From the NCBI GenBank assembly GCA_016218915.1, contig JACRCQ010000073.1, forward strand, positions 1 through 64,000: a stretch of DNA of 64,000 nt, in the 5' to 3' direction. Below are positions 62,333-64,000 of this stretch, piece by piece. The notes below the pieces were generated by a model, which was given only the letters and a program-made list of their open reading frames with translations, did no database searches and had not been told where the DNA came from. Source of the stretch: Deltaproteobacteria bacterium. Lineage in GTDB: Bacteria; Myxococcota_A; Polyangia; Polyangiales; Polyangiaceae. Positions within the stretch are counted from its first letter, which is position 1. Each line of letters begins with the position of its first letter. Both the position numbers and the translations under genes were made by a program.

Positions 62333-64000
62333 ATGCGCTTCGGGCTTGCGTTGCTCTTCGCCTGCGGTCTGACGATCGGATGCAGCGCGGGCGGTAATGA
62401 TCCCCCGTACGTCAGCGGAGGAGGCTCAGGCGGTGCCCCGGACGGCAGCGCAGGCAGCGCTGGCACGTCAGACGGCTCGGTAGGTCCGGACACGCCGATG
62501 ACGTTCGACCAGCTGGTGATCGACACCCCGCCCCAGGAGACGACCGTGGTCGAGGGCGGCTATGACGGAACCGGTCCTGATCCTGACGCGCCCCCGCTGT
62601 GCTCCGACGCTCCGCCGCCAGCTGCGCAGATATCGGTCGGCATCTGTGCGACTGCGACGGACGACGAGTGCGATGGCAAGTCCGATCCGCCGAACATGCA
62701 AGGGCATTCGATCCCGAACGGGGCGTTTGGCAACGGGTTTGATGACGACTGCGACGGGCTTGTGGACGAAGGGTGCGACTGCGACGGGCTGCACCAGGTG
62801 GGCACCACGAAGGACTGCTACCTGATGCCGTCGTCGTGGGTGGACGACGCGACGAAGGTGCCGGTGGGCTGGTGCGCGTTGAACAGCAAGGGAACGGTCA
62901 AGTGCGTGTCCAAGGGAGGGAACCCGGAGAATCCGATACGGGAGTGGGACGGCGAGTGCCGCGGAGCGCAGCCTCCGTTCAACGACGATGCGTGCTCGGC
63001 GGGAGACTTCAACTGCGACGGCGTCCCGTTGAACCCGCTCAGCCAGGACTGCGGGTGCATCGAGAATCCGGTGACCTGCCCGACCGAACCGGTGAAGATG
63101 AATCCGTTCCCGGACGGGACGGACCTGACGAAGAAGGATCCGCTCAATCCGCTGATCGATCCGGGCACGCCGTTCATCATCGACGGCTACGCATGGATTG
63201 CGGACAACGTGGAGCAGCAGGCTACGGGCTGGTCCTGGGAGCTCACGGGCGGAGACTGCGACAACATCCTGCCGCACCCGACCTTTGCCATCTACAAGGG
63301 GTCGACCGGGCAGAGCGGGAAGATTGGCACGCAGGGCAACAACCTCGGCTCGAACGGCAAGCAGCACGGGTTCACGACCCCTGCGGACAACGCGCAGCAC
63401 CAGATCTGGCCTGCGTTCTCGCTTTCGGGCGACTACATCCTCAAGGGCAAGTTCGAGCTGCAGGGCAAGAACTACGAGTGCACGCTCAAGGTGCAGGTCC
63501 GTGCCCCGGGCATCCGTGCGGAGCTGTGCTGGGACACAGCCGGCGATGATGGCAACAACGACGTCGACTTGCACTTCGCCCGCCTGCAGGGCAACAGCGG
63601 GTGTGCGCAGCACGGGTGGTTCCTTCCGTGCGACTCGGCGCCGAATGCCGACGACTGCTACTACAACTCGAGCTCCGGGTGCACGAGCGGCGACGATCCC
63701 GGCTGGGGCTACGCAGACAGCCACAAGGCGGCGTGCCACGGATGGGGATCGCTTCGCGGAACGCCTGGCTTCCCTGACAACTTCCCGTGCACCAACCCGC
63801 GCCTGGATCGCGACAACATCTCGTGTGCGCCGGGGCAGACCGATCCCAACGGCTGGCCGATCATCAAGGGCGAGTTCTGCGGGCCGGAGAACATCAATCT
63901 CGACAACCCGAAGAGCGCGGATCGATTCGTGGTGGGGGCGCAGTGCTACGACTGCGTGGGAACCAAGCACCCGGCCACGCATCCGCACATCAACATCTAC
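62333..64000 (+). CDS. Large lipoprotein with MopE-like metal-binding motif, 3' end beyond window
   Basis: First 556 residues of a predicted lipoprotein; AAGGAGG lies six bases before the ATG. Lipobox TIGC gives Cys 17, followed by a Gly/Ser/Asp linker. Asp-rich segments TATDDECDGKSD and NGFDDDCDGLVDEGCDCD match the DxDCDGxxDE repeat of MopE-type or thrombospondin-3-like calcium or copper binding motifs. A PKD-like stretch follows (WSWELTGGDCDN, DYILKGKFELQGKNYEC), then an Asp/His-rich region (DGNNDVDLHFARLQGN). Cysteines are frequent. Function unknown. Confidence 0.85.
   Translation, partial: MRFGLALLFACGLTIGCSAGGNDPPYVSGGGSGGAPDGSAGSAGTSDGSVGPDTPMTFDQLVIDTPPQETTVVEGGYDGTGPDPDAPPLCSDAPPPAAQISVGICATATDDECDGKSDPPNMQGHSIPNGAFGNGFDDDCDGLVDEGCDCDGLHQVGTTKDCYLMPSSWVDDATKVPVGWCALNSKGTVKCVSKGGNPENPIREWDGECRGAQPPFNDDACSAGDFNCDGVPLNPLSQDCGCIENPVTCPTEPVKMNPFPDGTDLTKKDPLNPLIDPGTPFIIDGYAWIADNVEQQATGWSWELTGGDCDNILPHPTFAIYKGSTGQSGKIGTQGNNLGSNGKQHGFTTPADNAQHQIWPAFSLSGDYILKGKFELQGKNYECTLKVQVRAPGIRAELCWDTAGDDGNNDVDLHFARLQGNSGCAQHGWFLPCDSAPNADDCYYNSSSGCTSGDDPGWGYADSHKAACHGWGSLRGTPGFPDNFPCTNPRLDRDNISCAPGQTDPNGWPIIKGEFCGPENINLDNPKSADRFVVGAQCYDCVGTKHPATHPHINIY

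Overview
The window is high-GC DNA (roughly two thirds G+C by eye) that looks like a chromosome segment of a myxobacterium (Myxococcota, probably Polyangiales-like). The pointers are many secreted lipoproteins with Gly/Ser/Ala-rich linkers and Cys-rich or beta-propeller modules, three Ser/Thr protein kinases with single membrane spans, periplasmic TPR/PEGA-type proteins paired with them, a CarH-type B12 photoreceptor repressor, and simple-sequence repeats in the few non-coding gaps. No rRNA, tRNA, CRISPR array, insertion sequence or phage gene was recognised. Most intergenic gaps are under 150 bases.

Layout. 1-7.3 kb: a truncated Cys-rich lipoprotein, a coupled pair (proline-rich membrane protein plus TPR protein), a lipoprotein and two small membrane proteins. 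7.3-13 kb: a minus-strand operon for a DUF4350-like membrane protein, MoxR ATPase, DUF58 protein, RsmA and an SGNH hydrolase, then a 56-residue GTG-start gene. 13.4-23.3 kb: three propeller-type or small lipoproteins, mutS, a class I amidotransferase and a DUF4177 protein. 23.5-29.6 kb: Cys-rich propeller lipoprotein, methylmalonyl-CoA decarboxylase (scpB), a four-repeat six-cysteine protein, and a TPR protein with a kinase. 29.6-30 kb: tandem repeats. 30-42.2 kb: large lipoprotein, sensor kinase, HD protein, and a minus-strand operon of kinase, TPR protein and RCC1-repeat lipoprotein whose genes overlap by one base.

43-54 kb is the most interesting part: a probable light-controlled carotenoid module. 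A CarH-family repressor converges with a DUF4397-repeat lipoprotein, and both genes have promoters carrying nearly the same operator (21 of 24 bases). Next come two thioredoxin-fold paralogues without a CxxC pair, flanking a DUF5914-type Rieske protein, a CrtU-type carotenoid desaturase/methylase and a methyltransferase. This combination is known to me from actinobacterial aromatic-carotenoid clusters. HPF-like, beta-carbonic anhydrase, zinc-ribbon, SDR and CPBP membrane protease genes follow.

54-64 kb: TPR lipoprotein, outer-membrane barrel, an HD protein coupled to a class III sirtuin, a 226-bp tract of simple repeats, a Lon-like protease, a PP2C phosphatase, and a large lipoprotein that runs off the end.

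All assignments come from reading motifs. No database search or structure prediction was run.
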